Assembly (NCBI GenBank): GCA_902604695.1 | Contig: CACKZT010000004.1 | Location: forward strand, 1 to 64,000 | From: an uncultured Pelagibacteraceae bacterium | GTDB taxonomy: Bacteria; Pseudomonadota; Alphaproteobacteria; Pelagibacterales; Pelagibacteraceae | DNA: 64,000 bases | Direction: 5' to 3' | Shown: piece after piece, positions 1-9,574 of the stretch | Position numbering within the stretch: the stretch's first letter is position 1 | Layout of the letters: each line of letters starts with the position of its first letter | Notes under the pieces: generated by a model | The model's input: the letters and a program-made list of their open reading frames with translations, nothing else | The model's database searches: none | What the model was told of the DNA's origin: nothing | Made by a program: the position numbers and the translations under genes

Positions 1-271
1 AACTAAAAAATTGATTGAGATTACAAATATTTATGAAAATACCAAAAATTATGAAATGGCTCTAGAAATGCTGAAACCAAAGGTTTTTTGGAAGGATAAA
101 CCAGTTTTTTTGGAGCAATTAACTAAATGGAATGGCTATGAATTAAGTAAAGTTCTTGAAATAGTCTCAAAGACAGAACTTTTGATGAAAAAAAATTCTA
201 ATATAAAGAATGAAGTGATTATCAAGAACTTACTAGTAGATATATGCTGCAAGACATTTAATCGCGTTTAA
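1..271 (+). CDS. holA: DNA polymerase III subunit delta, C-terminal part (truncated by window edge)
   Basis: This open frame enters the window at base 2 with no start of its own, so it is the last ~90 residues of a longer protein. It is all-helical and carries a segment like VFWKDKPVFLEQLTKW, which matches the C-terminal collar domain of HolA (alphaproteobacterial versions have a similar PxFxKxKxxFxxQLxxW stretch). HolA opens and loads the beta clamp in the clamp-loader complex. It converges on parB and overlaps its 3' end by 14 bases, so there is no room for a separate terminator. Being next to parB fits the usual alphaproteobacterial order holA-parB-parA. The upstream sequence is not visible, so the call rests on one motif plus context. 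Confidence 0.72.
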   Translation, partial: TKKLIEITNIYENTKNYEMALEMLKPKVFWKDKPVFLEQLTKWNGYELSKVLEIVSKTELLMKKNSNIKNEVIIKNLLVDICCKTFNRV

Positions 272-1115
272 GTTTATCGGAGATTAAACTGAATTGGTCG
301 AGATTTTTATACTCGATTGTAACTTTACCTGAGTTATTCTTTTTATTTTGTATTTTAACTTTTAAACCTAATTGATTTTCTAAAGCTCTTTCAATTTCAA
401 GAATATTTGTATCTGTTGATGATTTGCTTGAATTATTTTTTTTATTTTTAACTAAACTTTCAATAGCTCTAGCACTAAGTTTTTTTGAAACAATTTCTTC
501 GGCAATAGCTGAAGCGTTACCTAAGCCAATTAGTGGTCTAGCTTGACCTGCTGTAATTTGCCCTTCTTTAATCATAGAAATTATGTCTGCAGGCAGAGAA
601 AGAAGACGCATAGTGTTACTTATATGACTACGACTTTTTCCCATTATCTGAGCTATTTTATCTTGATCATATCTATGTTCTTTAAATAAATTTTCATATC
701 CTTTAGCCTCTTCAATGGGGTTTAAATCCTCCCTTTGAATGTTTTCTACTATAGCAACTTCAAGTGCCTCATTATCATTTAAATCCAAAATTCTAATTGG
801 AACTTCATGTAATCCTGCCTTTTGCGCAGCCAACCATCTTCTCTCTCCTGCTATAATTTCATATTTAGTGTTACCAGAATAATTGCTTCTAACTGCTATT
901 GGCTGTATTAGACCATTGAGCTTAATTGATTGGCTTAATTCATTAATTTTACCTTCATCAAAAGTAATTCTAGGTTGGAATTGATTTCTTGATAATTCAC
1001 CTATTAATGCGCTGTTTTCACTAACTTTGGTGGCTTTTTGCGTTTTAGATTGGTTATCATCTCCGAACAAAGCAGATAATCCTTTTCCAAGTCCTTTTCT
1101 TTTTTTATCGATCAT
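258..1115 (-). CDS. parB: Chromosome partitioning protein ParB
   Basis: A 285-residue DNA-binding CTPase that loads on parS and spreads, marking the origin region for segregation by ParA. The N-terminal KGLGKGLSALFG (residues 7-18) is the typical ParA-contact motif. The ParB/Srx domain has GERRW (90-94) and ENIQRED (124-130), and a helix-turn-helix covers about 154-172 (IAQIMGKSRSHISNTM). The C-terminal dimerisation segment is shorter and Lys/Asn-rich. It overlaps the upstream parA stop by 4 bases, so the two are translationally coupled. Two candidate parS sites lie about 1 kb away in rsmG. Length and motifs are normal for a chromosomal ParB. Confidence 0.96.
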   Translation of the reverse strand: MIDKKRKGLGKGLSALFGDDNQSKTQKATKVSENSALIGELSRNQFQPRITFDEGKINELSQSIKLNGLIQPIAVRSNYSGNTKYEIIAGERRWLAAQKAGLHEVPIRILDLNDNEALEVAIVENIQREDLNPIEEAKGYENLFKEHRYDQDKIAQIMGKSRSHISNTMRLLSLPADIISMIKEGQITAGQARPLIGLGNASAIAEEIVSKKLSARAIESLVKNKKNNSSKSSTDTNILEIERALENQLGLKVKIQNKKNNSGKVTIEYKNLDQFSLISDKLKRD

Positions 1116-1915
1116 GCGGCACTTCCAATCCCTTGATTAATAAATTCTTCGGCAAGTTTAAAATACGATCTACTTCCTAAACAATTTTTATCATAGACTA
1201 CGCATGGCATTCCGTATGAAGGAGCTTCGGATAATCTAACATTTCTCGGTATAACAGTCTGATAGACTTTATCCTTGAAATAATTTCTTGCCTCACTATC
1301 TACTTGAGAAGAAAGTTTGTTTCTTTTATCGAACATTGTTAACAAGATACCTCTGATAGAAAGTTTTGGATTTAAATTAACTTTAATTCTATCAATTGTT
1401 TTTACCAATTGGGTTATTCCTTCTAGTGCAAAAAATTCAGTTTGAAGAGGAACCAAAAGTTCATCGGCCGCTACTAGGGACATAATTGTGAGAAGACTCA
1501 AAGATGGGGGACAATCAATTAAAATTGTTTCATATTTATCTAAAATATTGTTTTCTGAACTCCTTAAAATTTCTTTAAGAATAAATGCTCTATTGGAATC
1601 ATTTGCCGTCTCTACTTCAAGTCCAGATAAATTGACATTTGAACTAATTAGGTCTAATCCGCCTATATTGGACTTTTGTATAACTTCTTCGAGTTTAACC
1701 TGTCCTATCAGCAATTTATATATATTTCGATTTTCATCTGCGTTAGACTTTCCTAATCCTGTCGTAGCATTGCCTTGAGGGTCCAAGTCAATAACCAATG
1801 TCTTTTTGCCCTTTTCTGCTAATGCTGCTGCTAAATTAATTACAGTCGTAGTTTTACCAACGCCACCCTTTTGATTAATTACTGATAATATTTTTCTATT
1901 CACTTTTATTAGCAT
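1112..1915 (-). CDS. parA: Chromosome partitioning ATPase ParA (Soj family)
   Basis: A Walker-type ATPase that forms a nucleoid gradient and moves ParB-parS complexes. The deviant Walker A motif KGGVGKTT is at residues 16-23, followed by DLDPQGNATTGLG, the switch segment IDCPPSLSLLT and the C-terminal RNVRLSEAPSYG characteristic of chromosomal ParA. I place the start at the ATG ending at 1915. A TTG one codon upstream and a GTG at 1903 (giving VNRKILSVINQ) are alternatives, and the GTG would shrink the overlap with rsmG from 20 to 8 bases. It is the second-last gene of the leftward cluster mnmE-mnmG-rsmG-parA-parB. Confidence 0.95.
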   Translation of the reverse strand: MLIKVNRKILSVINQKGGVGKTTTVINLAAALAEKGKKTLVIDLDPQGNATTGLGKSNADENRNIYKLLIGQVKLEEVIQKSNIGGLDLISSNVNLSGLEVETANDSNRAFILKEILRSSENNILDKYETILIDCPPSLSLLTIMSLVAADELLVPLQTEFFALEGITQLVKTIDRIKVNLNPKLSIRGILLTMFDKRNKLSSQVDSEARNYFKDKVYQTVIPRNVRLSEAPSYGMPCVVYDKNCLGSRSYFKLAEEFINQGIGSAA

Positions 1916-2519
1916 CAATCAATAAAATTTTTGATTCTTTATCGGTTATGCTATCTACTAATTTATACTCAAATACCTTTTCTTTTAAAGCTTTATTTAC
2001 TTCTTCCTGTGCACTCTTTCCCTTAAGAATTATTATTTTGTGATTTTTTTTAATTTTTTCACGTGAAATTCTCATTATTTCTGGAAGCTTTTTAAAAGCT
2101 CGGCAAACTATGTAATTGGACTCGATATCTTGTCCTTTTAAGTCTCCAACGAATATTTCAGCACTAATATCTAGATCTTTAATCATATTTCTCAAGAATG
2201 ATCCTTTTACTTTAGATTTTTCAAAAAGTTTCACGTGAAAATGAGGGTTTTTGTTGTAAATTGCCAAAACTAAACCTGGAAAACCTGCTCCAGAACCTAA
2301 ATCTGATAGGCTACTATTAGCTGTAAAATCAATAAATTTAACTAACTGGGCTGAATCTAACACATGCCGTTTCCAAATATCTGATTCTGTTGAGGATGAT
2401 ATTAAATTGTAACGTTTATTGAAAGATAAAACGTTAATACAAAACTTATCGAGCTTTTTTATTGATATTGCATCAAATTTTAGGCTTTTAATAAGATAAT
2501 TTATTACTTCATCTCGCAT
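1896..2519 (-). CDS. rsmG: 16S rRNA (guanine-527-N7)-methyltransferase RsmG (GidB)
   Basis: A SAM-dependent methyltransferase of 207 residues that makes m7G527 in 16S rRNA. NKRYNLIS (34-41), RHVLDS (51-56) and the SAM-binding loop DLGSGAGFPG (73-82) are all standard for the family. The start ATG shares its A with the TAA stop of mnmG, so the two are coupled, and its 3' end overlaps parA. The gene carries two palindromic TTTCACGTGAAA elements inside its coding sequence, interpreted here as parS sites. These may constrain codon choice in those segments. Confidence 0.95.
   Translation of the reverse strand: MRDEVINYLIKSLKFDAISIKKLDKFCINVLSFNKRYNLISSSTESDIWKRHVLDSAQLVKFIDFTANSSLSDLGSGAGFPGLVLAIYNKNPHFHVKLFEKSKVKGSFLRNMIKDLDISAEIFVGDLKGQDIESNYIVCRAFKKLPEIMRISREKIKKNHKIIILKGKSAQEEVNKALKEKVFEYKLVDSITDKESKILLIDANKSE
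2055..2070. promoter_or_regulatory. Candidate parS centromere site 1 (inside rsmG)
   Basis: This 16-base site contains the perfect 12-base palindrome TTTCACGTGAAA (2057-2068). It matches the general bacterial parS consensus TGTTTCACGTGAAACA at 13 of 16 positions, with the mismatches only in the outer bases. It sits in rsmG, just upstream of parA and parB, which is where chromosomal parS sites usually lie. ParB binding is inferred from this match. Confidence 0.8.
2227..2242. promoter_or_regulatory. Candidate parS centromere site 2 (inside rsmG)
   Basis: A second perfect TTTCACGTGAAA core (2229-2240) lies 172 bases from site 1, again matching the parS consensus at 13 of 16 positions. The flanking bases differ from site 1 (AG before, AT after), so this is not a simple duplication of a longer block. 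Two independent occurrences of a 12-base palindrome in such AT-rich DNA next to parAB argue strongly for function. Confidence 0.8.
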
Positions 2520-4390
2520 TAAGCAGAATGCTTCTTTTTACGACCTTTTTTAATGGAAGATAGTATCAGAATTCCAGCTGCAGGTGTCATACCATCTATC
2601 CGAAGCGCTTGACCCAAAGTCTGGGGTCTTATTTGACTTAGCTTTGACTTGATTTCATTAGATAGACCACTAAAACTATTGTAGTCTATATCCTCAGGTA
2701 TTAAAATTTTCTCATCTTTTTTAAAGGATTTAATGTCCTGCTGTTGCTTATTAAGATAGCCTGAGTAATGAGCATCAATTTCAACCTGTTCATCTATGCT
2801 ATGTCCAAAATAGGATATTTTAGACCAAATCGATCTTAATTTTGTTAAGTCGACACCTTTAAGACCGAGAATTTGTAAAGCAGATCTTTTAATTCCATCT
2901 TTAGCTATTTTAATATCATATTTTTCAGCTTCATTTGGTGACATTGAATATTTTTTTAAATCATTTAATACTCTAAAAATTTTCTTTTGCTTATCATCAA
3001 AATTTTTTGCTCTATGATTTCTAACCAAACCAATTTTAATTCCGAAAGGTGTTAAACGCTGATCAGCATTATCTGATCGCAAAGATAATCTATACTCAGC
3101 ACGAGATGTGAACATTCGATAAGGCTCAGAAACACCTTTTGTAATTAAGTCGTCAATCATTACACCTATGTATGACTCTGACCTATCTAAAATGAATGGA
3201 TCTTCCTTTTTAATTTTAAGGGCTGCATTAGTGCCTGCTACTAAACCTTGTGCCGCAGCCTCTTCATAGCCAGTCGTTCCATTTATCTGGCCTGCCAGAA
3301 AAAGACTTTGAATCTTTTTTGTCTCTAAAGTTCTTTTCAATTCTCTTGGATCGACATAATCGTACTCAATAGCGTAGCCAGCTCTTTTCATTTTAACGGC
3401 CTCTAAACCCTTTATTTTAGCCAATATCTGGAGTTGGACTTCTTCCGGCAATGACGTTGAAATGCCATTTGGGTAAACAGTATTGTCCTTTAATCCCTCA
3501 GGTTCTAGAAAAATTTGATGTCGTTCTTTATCTTTAAATTTAACAATTTTGTCTTCAATAGCTGGACAGTAACGAGGGCCTACGCCTTTTATGTTTCCGG
3601 AATACATAGCACTTAGGTTTATATTTTTGGATATAATTTTATGTACTTCATCATTTGTATGGGTGATACCACACGAAACTTGTTTGTTATAAAGTTTGTT
3701 TGTTAAAAAAGAAAAGAAATATGGATCTTCGTCTGCCGGCTGCAATTCGAGCTCATCATAATTAATAGTATTGCCATCAAGCCTTGGAGGAGTGCCTGTC
3801 TTCAACCTTCCAATTTTGATATTGAATTTTGAAAGCTGTTCACTAAGACCTGTAGAAGGTTTTTCATCGAATCGCCCAGCAGGTGTCTGCTGTTCACCAA
3901 TGTGAATAAGTCCGTTTAAAAAAGTGCCTGTAGTTAACACGAGTTGTTTACAATTAATTTTTTTTCCACTAGAACATTTAAATCCAACAATTTGATCATT
4001 GTCGAATATAAACATTTCAACTGGGTCAGCTATAACGGAAAGATTATTATAATTAAGCAAAATTTTTTGCATGTGCTCCTTATACAGTGCTCTATCTGAC
4101 TGAGTCCTAGGTCCACGAACGGCAGGTCCTCGACTTCTGTTGAGTAGGCGAAATTGAATCCCAGATTTATCTGTAACTTCACCCATAACACCATCTAAGG
4201 CGTCAATCTCCCTTACAAGGTGACCTTTACCTAGTCCACCTATAGCAGGATTACATGACATCTCACCAATAGTACCGATTTTATGTGTAAAAAGTGCAGT
4301 ATTAACGCCCATTCTAGCAGATGCAGCTGCAGCCTCACATCCAGCGTGACCACCGCCTATTACAACTACATCATAGTCCTGTTTATTCAT
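2519..4390 (-). CDS. mnmG: tRNA uridine-34 5-carboxymethylaminomethyl modification enzyme, FAD subunit MnmG (GidA)
   Basis: A 623-residue FAD protein that works with MnmE to build cmnm5U at the wobble position of several tRNAs. The dinucleotide-binding motif GGGHAGCEA is at 12-20, followed by [19 protein letters not shown]-type sequence, [10 protein letters not shown] and [16 protein letters not shown], all hallmarks of GidA. The C-terminal helical domain includes [17 protein letters not shown]. It lies 42 bases after mnmE in the same leftward cluster, so both subunits of the complex are likely co-expressed. Length is typical. Confidence 0.97.
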   Translation of the reverse strand: MNKQDYDVVVIGGGHAGCEAAAASARMGVNTALFTHKIGTIGEMSCNPAIGGLGKGHLVREIDALDGVMGEVTDKSGIQFRLLNRSRGPAVRGPRTQSDRALYKEHMQKILLNYNNLSVIADPVEMFIFDNDQIVGFKCSSGKKINCKQLVLTTGTFLNGLIHIGEQQTPAGRFDEKPSTGLSEQLSKFNIKIGRLKTGTPPRLDGNTINYDELELQPADEDPYFFSFLTNKLYNKQVSCGITHTNDEVHKIISKNINLSAMYSGNIKGVGPRYCPAIEDKIVKFKDKERHQIFLEPEGLKDNTVYPNGISTSLPEEVQLQILAKIKGLEAVKMKRAGYAIEYDYVDPRELKRTLETKKIQSLFLAGQINGTTGYEEAAAQGLVAGTNAALKIKKEDPFILDRSESYIGVMIDDLITKGVSEPYRMFTSRAEYRLSLRSDNADQRLTPFGIKIGLVRNHRAKNFDDKQKKIFRVLNDLKKYSMSPNEAEKYDIKIAKDGIKRSALQILGLKGVDLTKLRSIWSKISYFGHSIDEQVEIDAHYSGYLNKQQQDIKSFKKDEKILIPEDIDYNSFSGLSNEIKSKLSQIRPQTLGQALRIDGMTPAAGILILSSIKKGRKKKHSA

Positions 4391-4432
4391 GAGTAGAATG
4401 TAACTGTCTAATTTAAGATTACAAGTGCTATT

Positions 4433-5761
4433 TTATTTGCCAATACAGAAATCTTTGAATATTGAACCTAGAATTTCCTCAACATCAACTTTACCAACTA
4501 TATTACCGAGGTGTCTAGTAGCCATTCTTAGGTCTTCAGCTGCTAATTCAAGATCTTCGCTTTGATTTTTTTTTAGAAATTTATCTATTTCTTTTAAACA
4601 TTCATTTAATTTAATTCGATGTCTTTCTCTAGTTATTAAAATAGTATTATTAAAAGAATATTTCTTACTCAACTTATCTTTTATTATTTGAGTAAGTTGA
4701 TCAATATTTTTATTATGCTTTATAGAAGCAAGAATTGTAACATTTTCAAATTTGTGATTTTTATTTCCATCTATATCTGATTTATTTAATAAAACGATTG
4801 TATCCTTATTTATCAATGATCTAATTTTATTACTTATTTTTGGTGTACTATTGTCAATTACAACAATATTTAAATCAGCCTCTTTGTACTTAGCAAGTGC
4901 TAGTGAAATACCTTTTTTTTCTACATCATTTTTGGCTTCTCTAATTCCAGCGGTGTCAGCAAGAATGACGGGAAAACCATCTAAGTTTAAATAGGTCTCA
5001 ATAACATCTCGTGTTGTTCCAGCTTCATCCGAAACTATTGCAACATCTCTTTTTGATAATAAATTTAATAAAGACGACTTACCTGCATTTACTTCACCTG
5101 TTATTGAAACGCGAAAACCATCCCTGATTTTTTCACCAATTTTATTATCTTCTACAATTTTTGTAATTTGATTATGAATTTCTTTTATAGATTTATGTGC
5201 TTTTTTTAATAATTTATCAGGTAAATCATCCTCAGCGAAATCAATTTTGGCCTCAATATATGCTAGAGATTTAATTATTTTATCTCTTAAATCATTATAA
5301 TAGTTGGAAGCATTTCCTTGAACCAATTTAACTGCTTGTTGTCTTTGAATTTCTGTTTCTGAATGTATTAAATCTCCTATACTTTCTGCTTTAACTAAAT
5401 CCATTTTGTCATTCTGAAAAGCTAATTTAGTAAATTCACCTGGCTCTGCTAATCTGCAATTTTTTTGTTCTGATAAAACTCTTAGCAAAACATTTATTAT
5501 GGCATTACTTCCGTGAATTTGGAGTTCGGCGAGATCCTCTCCGGTGTAACTATTTGGACCGGGAAACCACAATAATAAAGCTTCCGGATCTATTACATCA
5601 TCATTTTTTGGGTCGTAAAATTTACAAAAATTAATTTCGTTTGATTTAATATTTTTTAATTTAGTTATGTTTTCACAAATTCTTAAAGTTTCCTTACCAG
5701 AAATTCTAACTATGGCTATTCCTGACGGACCTCTACCTGATGATAAAGCATAAATATTCAT
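4433..5761 (-). CDS. mnmE: tRNA modification GTPase MnmE (TrmE)
   Basis: The GTPase partner of MnmG, 442 residues. An N-terminal tetrahydrofolate-binding domain (IYALSSGRGPSGIAIVRISG; EPGEFTKLAFQNDKMDL) is followed by a helical domain split by a Ras-like G domain: GEVNAGKSS (about 222-230), TTRD, DTAG and NKSD. It ends with the essential FKDFCIGK tail whose Cys is conserved. I use the ATG ending at 5761, since the codon just upstream is TTG; this leaves 3 bases after the stop of the FAD hydroxylase gene. Confidence 0.96.
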   Translation of the reverse strand: MNIYALSSGRGPSGIAIVRISGKETLRICENITKLKNIKSNEINFCKFYDPKNDDVIDPEALLLWFPGPNSYTGEDLAELQIHGSNAIINVLLRVLSEQKNCRLAEPGEFTKLAFQNDKMDLVKAESIGDLIHSETEIQRQQAVKLVQGNASNYYNDLRDKIIKSLAYIEAKIDFAEDDLPDKLLKKAHKSIKEIHNQITKIVEDNKIGEKIRDGFRVSITGEVNAGKSSLLNLLSKRDVAIVSDEAGTTRDVIETYLNLDGFPVILADTAGIREAKNDVEKKGISLALAKYKEADLNIVVIDNSTPKISNKIRSLINKDTIVLLNKSDIDGNKNHKFENVTILASIKHNKNIDQLTQIIKDKLSKKYSFNNTILITRERHRIKLNECLKEIDKFLKKNQSEDLELAAEDLRMATRHLGNIVGKVDVEEILGSIFKDFCIGK

Positions 5762-5764
5762 CAA

Positions 5765-6874
5765 CTAAAACGAAAGTCCACTATTAGAAATAATCTTACT
5801 AATCTTTTTCACAGTATTGTTGTTGTTGAGATTTTTTAATAAAATACTTTTTAAAGGATCTAAAAATAGGTTTTTTTTAAAAAAATTATGTGTCACATCA
5901 ACGCCGAGCCCAACTATTATATTTTCTGGTTTTCTTTTTAAATTAAAATCTTTTAATGCATTGCTATTATTCAAGCTAATTCCTAATTTTGTATAATAAT
6001 CTATAATTTCTTTTAATTTTTTTATATCTCTGATAACTAAGTTAAAACCTTGTCCAGCAACAGGATGAATGACATGAAGACCTTCACCTAAAACAAGTGT
6101 ATTTTTATGATGATATTTTCTTTTTAATCCTAATTTAATTGGATAAGACTGTAAATGATTAATTTTAAAATTTTTTTTTGTATCAAGAATTTTTTTTATT
6201 TTATCTTTTAGAATTGTATGAATATTTTCGTTATTCTCATTAAAAAAGTTATTATCTAAACTCCATACAAAAGAAAATTTATTTTTAGAAAATGGTAAAA
6301 TGGCTAAAGGACCTTCTTTTAAAAATGATTGGCTTGTTTTGATTTTTTTTAATTTATGTATAACATGGCCAGTTATTGCAATTTCCTTATAATCTTTTTC
6401 GATAGATCTTATTTTTATAATTCTATCATACAATTTTGATTTTGATCCAAGACATAAGATCTTTAATTCATAATTTTTAATTGAATCAATATCTTTAATC
6501 TCTTTTTTAATTATCTTAATTTTTCTTTTTTTAATTTCTTTAATTAAAATATCTTTTAATTTTTTATTTTCACAAACATGCATTAAATTATTTTTTTCGT
6601 CATCAAAATTGAGAAAATTAATTTTTTCGCTGTTAGTTTCATAAAAAAGTTCTATATGTTTGGAAGGCCAAAAAAGTTTTGTATTTAAATTACTTATATT
6701 CGCCTTTAAGAAATTTAAATTACTTTCAGATATGGCGGTTGTTCTTTTATCTGTTATATTCTTTGATTTTCTTGATATTAAATGTATCTCAACATTTTTT
6801 AGATTATTTAAGGCTATTGCACTGGTTAAACCTGATAAACCATCTCCTATTATACAAATTTTTTGCTTTTCCAT
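5765..6874 (-). CDS. FAD-dependent UbiH/UbiF-like hydroxylase
   Basis: A 369-residue flavoprotein of the UbiH/COQ6 aromatic hydroxylase family. Visible are the N-terminal Rossmann GDGLSG (10-15), KRTTAIS (43-49, family pattern R..ALS), GPLAILPFS (188-196) and the second FAD motif GEGLHVIHPVAGQGFN (263-278). That last motif is GDAAHxxHPxAGQGxN in most members, so the usual Asp is Glu here and the following residues are changed. The likely role is hydroxylation of the ubiquinone ring, but the protein is divergent and very Lys/Asn-rich. In several alphaproteobacteria a FAD monooxygenase sits beside ftsK as here. The ATG start lies 58 bases from divergent ftsK. Confidence 0.75.
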   Translation of the reverse strand: MEKQKICIIGDGLSGLTSAIALNNLKNVEIHLISRKSKNITDKRTTAISESNLNFLKANISNLNTKLFWPSKHIELFYETNSEKINFLNFDDEKNNLMHVCENKKLKDILIKEIKKRKIKIIKKEIKDIDSIKNYELKILCLGSKSKLYDRIIKIRSIEKDYKEIAITGHVIHKLKKIKTSQSFLKEGPLAILPFSKNKFSFVWSLDNNFFNENNENIHTILKDKIKKILDTKKNFKINHLQSYPIKLGLKRKYHHKNTLVLGEGLHVIHPVAGQGFNLVIRDIKKLKEIIDYYTKLGISLNNSNALKDFNLKRKPENIIVGLGVDVTHNFFKKNLFLDPLKSILLKNLNNNNTVKKISKIISNSGLSF

Positions 6875-6932
6875 GTTATAAAATTTTTCACATTTTCATA
6901 AAAATGATAAAAAGTAAGTAAAACGATTCGAT

Positions 6933-9017
6933 ATGAATACAAACTTTTTAAATAGTTTAACAAATTTTTTGAAAAAGCGAACCATTGAGTTAACAGGACT
7001 ATCGTTGGTTTTTGTTGGTTTTGCATTGTGTGTTTCATTTATTACTTACTCACCAAATGATCCATCCTTCATTTATGGTGAGCAGAATACTGTTATCAAG
7101 AATTTTTTTGGGTTGTATGGAAGTGTTATATCAGATTTTTTATTACAAAGTTTTGGTATTGTGTCTTTTTTACTTCTAGTAAATATTATTTCATGGGGTT
7201 TAAGACTTATTGTAAATAAAGAAATCAAAAATATTATATACAAATTATTTTGTGTAATAATTTATTTAATTTCTGGATGTATATTCATTTATATAACTAA
7301 TAATAATTCCTTTTGGCTTATTGATAATGGCAATTCAGGATTTGTTGGTCAAATTTTATCGAGTTACTTAATTCAATTTTTACCAGAAATAGAAAATCAG
7401 TACTTTAAGTTTTTTTTAGTTATGTTAACTTTTGTTTCATTCTTTTTTGCTTCAAGCATAAATGTTGGATCAATTATTAAAAGTACTTTTAATGCTTTAA
7501 ATGCTTCTTCAAAAAATAAAATACACAATGAAAATAATAATGTAATTAACGAGAGTGTAGATGAAAAAGAAGAATTTTTAGAAGAAAAAAAAGAACAAAG
7601 AACTTTCAATTTTACAACTGATGCTAAACCGGAAATAAAAAATAAAATTACCTTTAAACTCCCAGCATTAGATTTATTAGAAAAAAATTCAAACCAGATC
7701 AATCTAGAGAATGCGAATAAAAATAGGCCCGATGCAAGCTTTATGGAGAAAGTTTTACTTGATTTTGGAATTGATGGAAAAATAAAAAAAATCAATAATG
7801 GCCCAGTGGTTAGGTTATACGAATTTGAACCAGCCCCTGGAGTTAAAGTTTCAAAAATAATAAATCTTTCTGATGATTTAGCGAGAAATACAAGTTCCAC
7901 ATCAGCAAGGGTTTCAGTAATACCTGGAAAAAATACAGTTGGGATAGAGATCCCAAATGAATTAAGAGAAAGCGTTAAACTTAGAGAAATAATTTCTAAT
8001 GAAAGATTTCAAAAAAAAGAAATACATCTCCCGATAGCTTTGGGCAAAAGTATTTCGGGAACTCCCATAGTTGGAGATTTAGCCTCCATGCCTCATTTGC
8101 TAATCGCAGGTACTACTGGTTCAGGTAAATCTGTATGTATTAATACTATTATCGTTTCTCTGATTTACAAATTAAATCCTGAAATTTGTAAATTTATTTT
8201 AATAGATCCAAAAATGCTAGAGCTATCTGCCTATGAAGGAATACCACATTTATTGACACCTGTAATTACCGATGCAAAGAAAGCTACTGCAGCTCTTGGC
8301 TGGACGGTAAAAGAAATGAACAGTCGATATAATCTTATGAGTAAAGTTGGAGTGAGAAATATTGACGGATATAATCAAAAACATAAATTGAAAATGCCAT
8401 ACATAGTTGTCGTTGTTGATGAAATGTCAGACTTAATGTTAGTAGCAGGAAAGGAAATTGAAAATTATATTCAAAAATTATCTCAGATGGCTAGAGCCGC
8501 AGGAATTCATATTATAATGGCAACACAAAGGCCAAGTGTTGATGTTATTACGGGCACAATAAAAGCAAATTTTCCTACAAGAATTTCTTTTCAGGTAAGT
8601 TCAAAAATTGATAGTAGAACAATATTAGGAGAACAAGGAGCAGAGCAGTTACTCGGCAAAGGAGACATGCTTTTCATGTCTTCGGCAAATAAAATTGTTA
8701 GAATACATGGGCCATATGTTTCCGAAAAAGAAATAGAGAAAATAACAAGTGTCCTAAGAGCTCAAGGTGAACCTGATTATATCGATGATATTTTTTCCAA
8801 CAAAAATGAGGATCTAACCTCAGAAAATATTGAAGATGGAGATGAATTATATTCTAAAGCTCTTGAAATAATTAAAACTGAAGGGAAGGCGTCTACAAGC
8901 TTCTTACAAAGAAAGCTACAAATTGGCTATAATAGAGCAGCTAGAATTATAGATATGATGGAAGAGAAAGGTATTGTAAGTAAAGCTAATCATGTTGGCA
9001 AACGTGAGGTTCTATAG
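6933..9017 (+). CDS. ftsK: DNA translocase FtsK
   Basis: A 694-residue septal DNA pump that clears and aligns chromosome ends for dimer resolution. The N-terminal ~180 residues form membrane helices (first about 18-40, then several more). A short charged linker follows, shorter than in enterobacteria. The RecA-like motor has Walker A GTTGSGKS (about 392-399) and Walker B VVVVDEMSDL (about 492-501). The C-terminal winged-helix gamma domain (about 625-694, with LQRKLQIGYNRAARI) reads KOPS sequences. It is followed after 2 bases by lolA, the same order as in Rhizobiales. Confidence 0.97.
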   Translation: MNTNFLNSLTNFLKKRTIELTGLSLVFVGFALCVSFITYSPNDPSFIYGEQNTVIKNFFGLYGSVISDFLLQSFGIVSFLLLVNIISWGLRLIVNKEIKNIIYKLFCVIIYLISGCIFIYITNNNSFWLIDNGNSGFVGQILSSYLIQFLPEIENQYFKFFLVMLTFVSFFFASSINVGSIIKSTFNALNASSKNKIHNENNNVINESVDEKEEFLEEKKEQRTFNFTTDAKPEIKNKITFKLPALDLLEKNSNQINLENANKNRPDASFMEKVLLDFGIDGKIKKINNGPVVRLYEFEPAPGVKVSKIINLSDDLARNTSSTSARVSVIPGKNTVGIEIPNELRESVKLREIISNERFQKKEIHLPIALGKSISGTPIVGDLASMPHLLIAGTTGSGKSVCINTIIVSLIYKLNPEICKFILIDPKMLELSAYEGIPHLLTPVITDAKKATAALGWTVKEMNSRYNLMSKVGVRNIDGYNQKHKLKMPYIVVVVDEMSDLMLVAGKEIENYIQKLSQMARAAGIHIIMATQRPSVDVITGTIKANFPTRISFQVSSKIDSRTILGEQGAEQLLGKGDMLFMSSANKIVRIHGPYVSEKEIEKITSVLRAQGEPDYIDDIFSNKNEDLTSENIEDGDELYSKALEIIKTEGKASTSFLQRKLQIGYNRAARIIDMMEEKGIVSKANHVGKREVL

Positions 9018-9019
9018 TT

Positions 9020-9574
9020 TTGTTTTTTAAAAAAATTTTCATTATTCAAGTTTTTATTCTTATATCATTTAGTTCATTTGCAGATGAAAAAAAAGAGATA
9101 GTAACTCAATTAAATAACTTAACATCTCTAGAATTTACTTTTAATCAAATAATTAACAAAAAAAAAGAAAACGGTAGTTGCCTTTTAGAATTTCCAGGTA
9201 AATTAAAATGTAAATATTTTGATGATAAACAGAAAGAACTAATTATAAATAATAAAAAAATAGCTATAACCCAGAAAAGATATAATAAAACTTACCATTA
9301 CCCAATATCTAAATCTCCCTTTTTAAATATTTTGTATAAGGATAAACTTTTAGAAATAATTAAACTAGGGGAAATAGAATTAACCAAAAAACTTGTGAAG
9401 CTAAATTATTCAAATGAGAATGCGATAATTATTTTGTTTGATAGAAAAACTTTTAATCTGAAAGGTTGGGAAATTGTAGATCAATATAATAATGATATTA
9501 TTTTTTCTTTAAATATTATTGCAAAAAACGATATTTTTAAAAAAGATACTTTTAAAGTTCCTGAAATTAATTAA
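9020..9574 (+). CDS. lolA: Outer-membrane lipoprotein carrier protein LolA
   Basis: A 184-residue periplasmic protein with a signal peptide of about 21 residues (cleavage after SFA) and a beta-rich body resembling LolA, the chaperone that ferries lipoproteins from LolCDE to the outer membrane. The conserved pattern of extracting a lipid through an unclosed barrel fits segments such as FTFNQIINKKKENGS and FPGKLKCKYF. The only usable start is the TTG at 9020, two bases after the ftsK stop, and no ATG exists in the frame. Sequence is divergent, so ftsK-lolA gene order carries much of the weight. It overlaps the convergent GNAT gene by 4 bases. Confidence 0.75.
   Translation: MFFKKIFIIQVFILISFSSFADEKKEIVTQLNNLTSLEFTFNQIINKKKENGSCLLEFPGKLKCKYFDDKQKELIINNKKIAITQKRYNKTYHYPISKSPFLNILYKDKLLEIIKLGEIELTKKLVKLNYSNENAIIILFDRKTFNLKGWEIVDQYNNDIIFSLNIIAKNDIFKKDTFKVPEIN

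Noticed and set aside
7397-7900. Open frame of 167 codons on the minus strand inside ftsK
   Set aside because: It is antisense to the well-supported ftsK motor and linker, has Ser/Leu-rich shadow composition and no family features.
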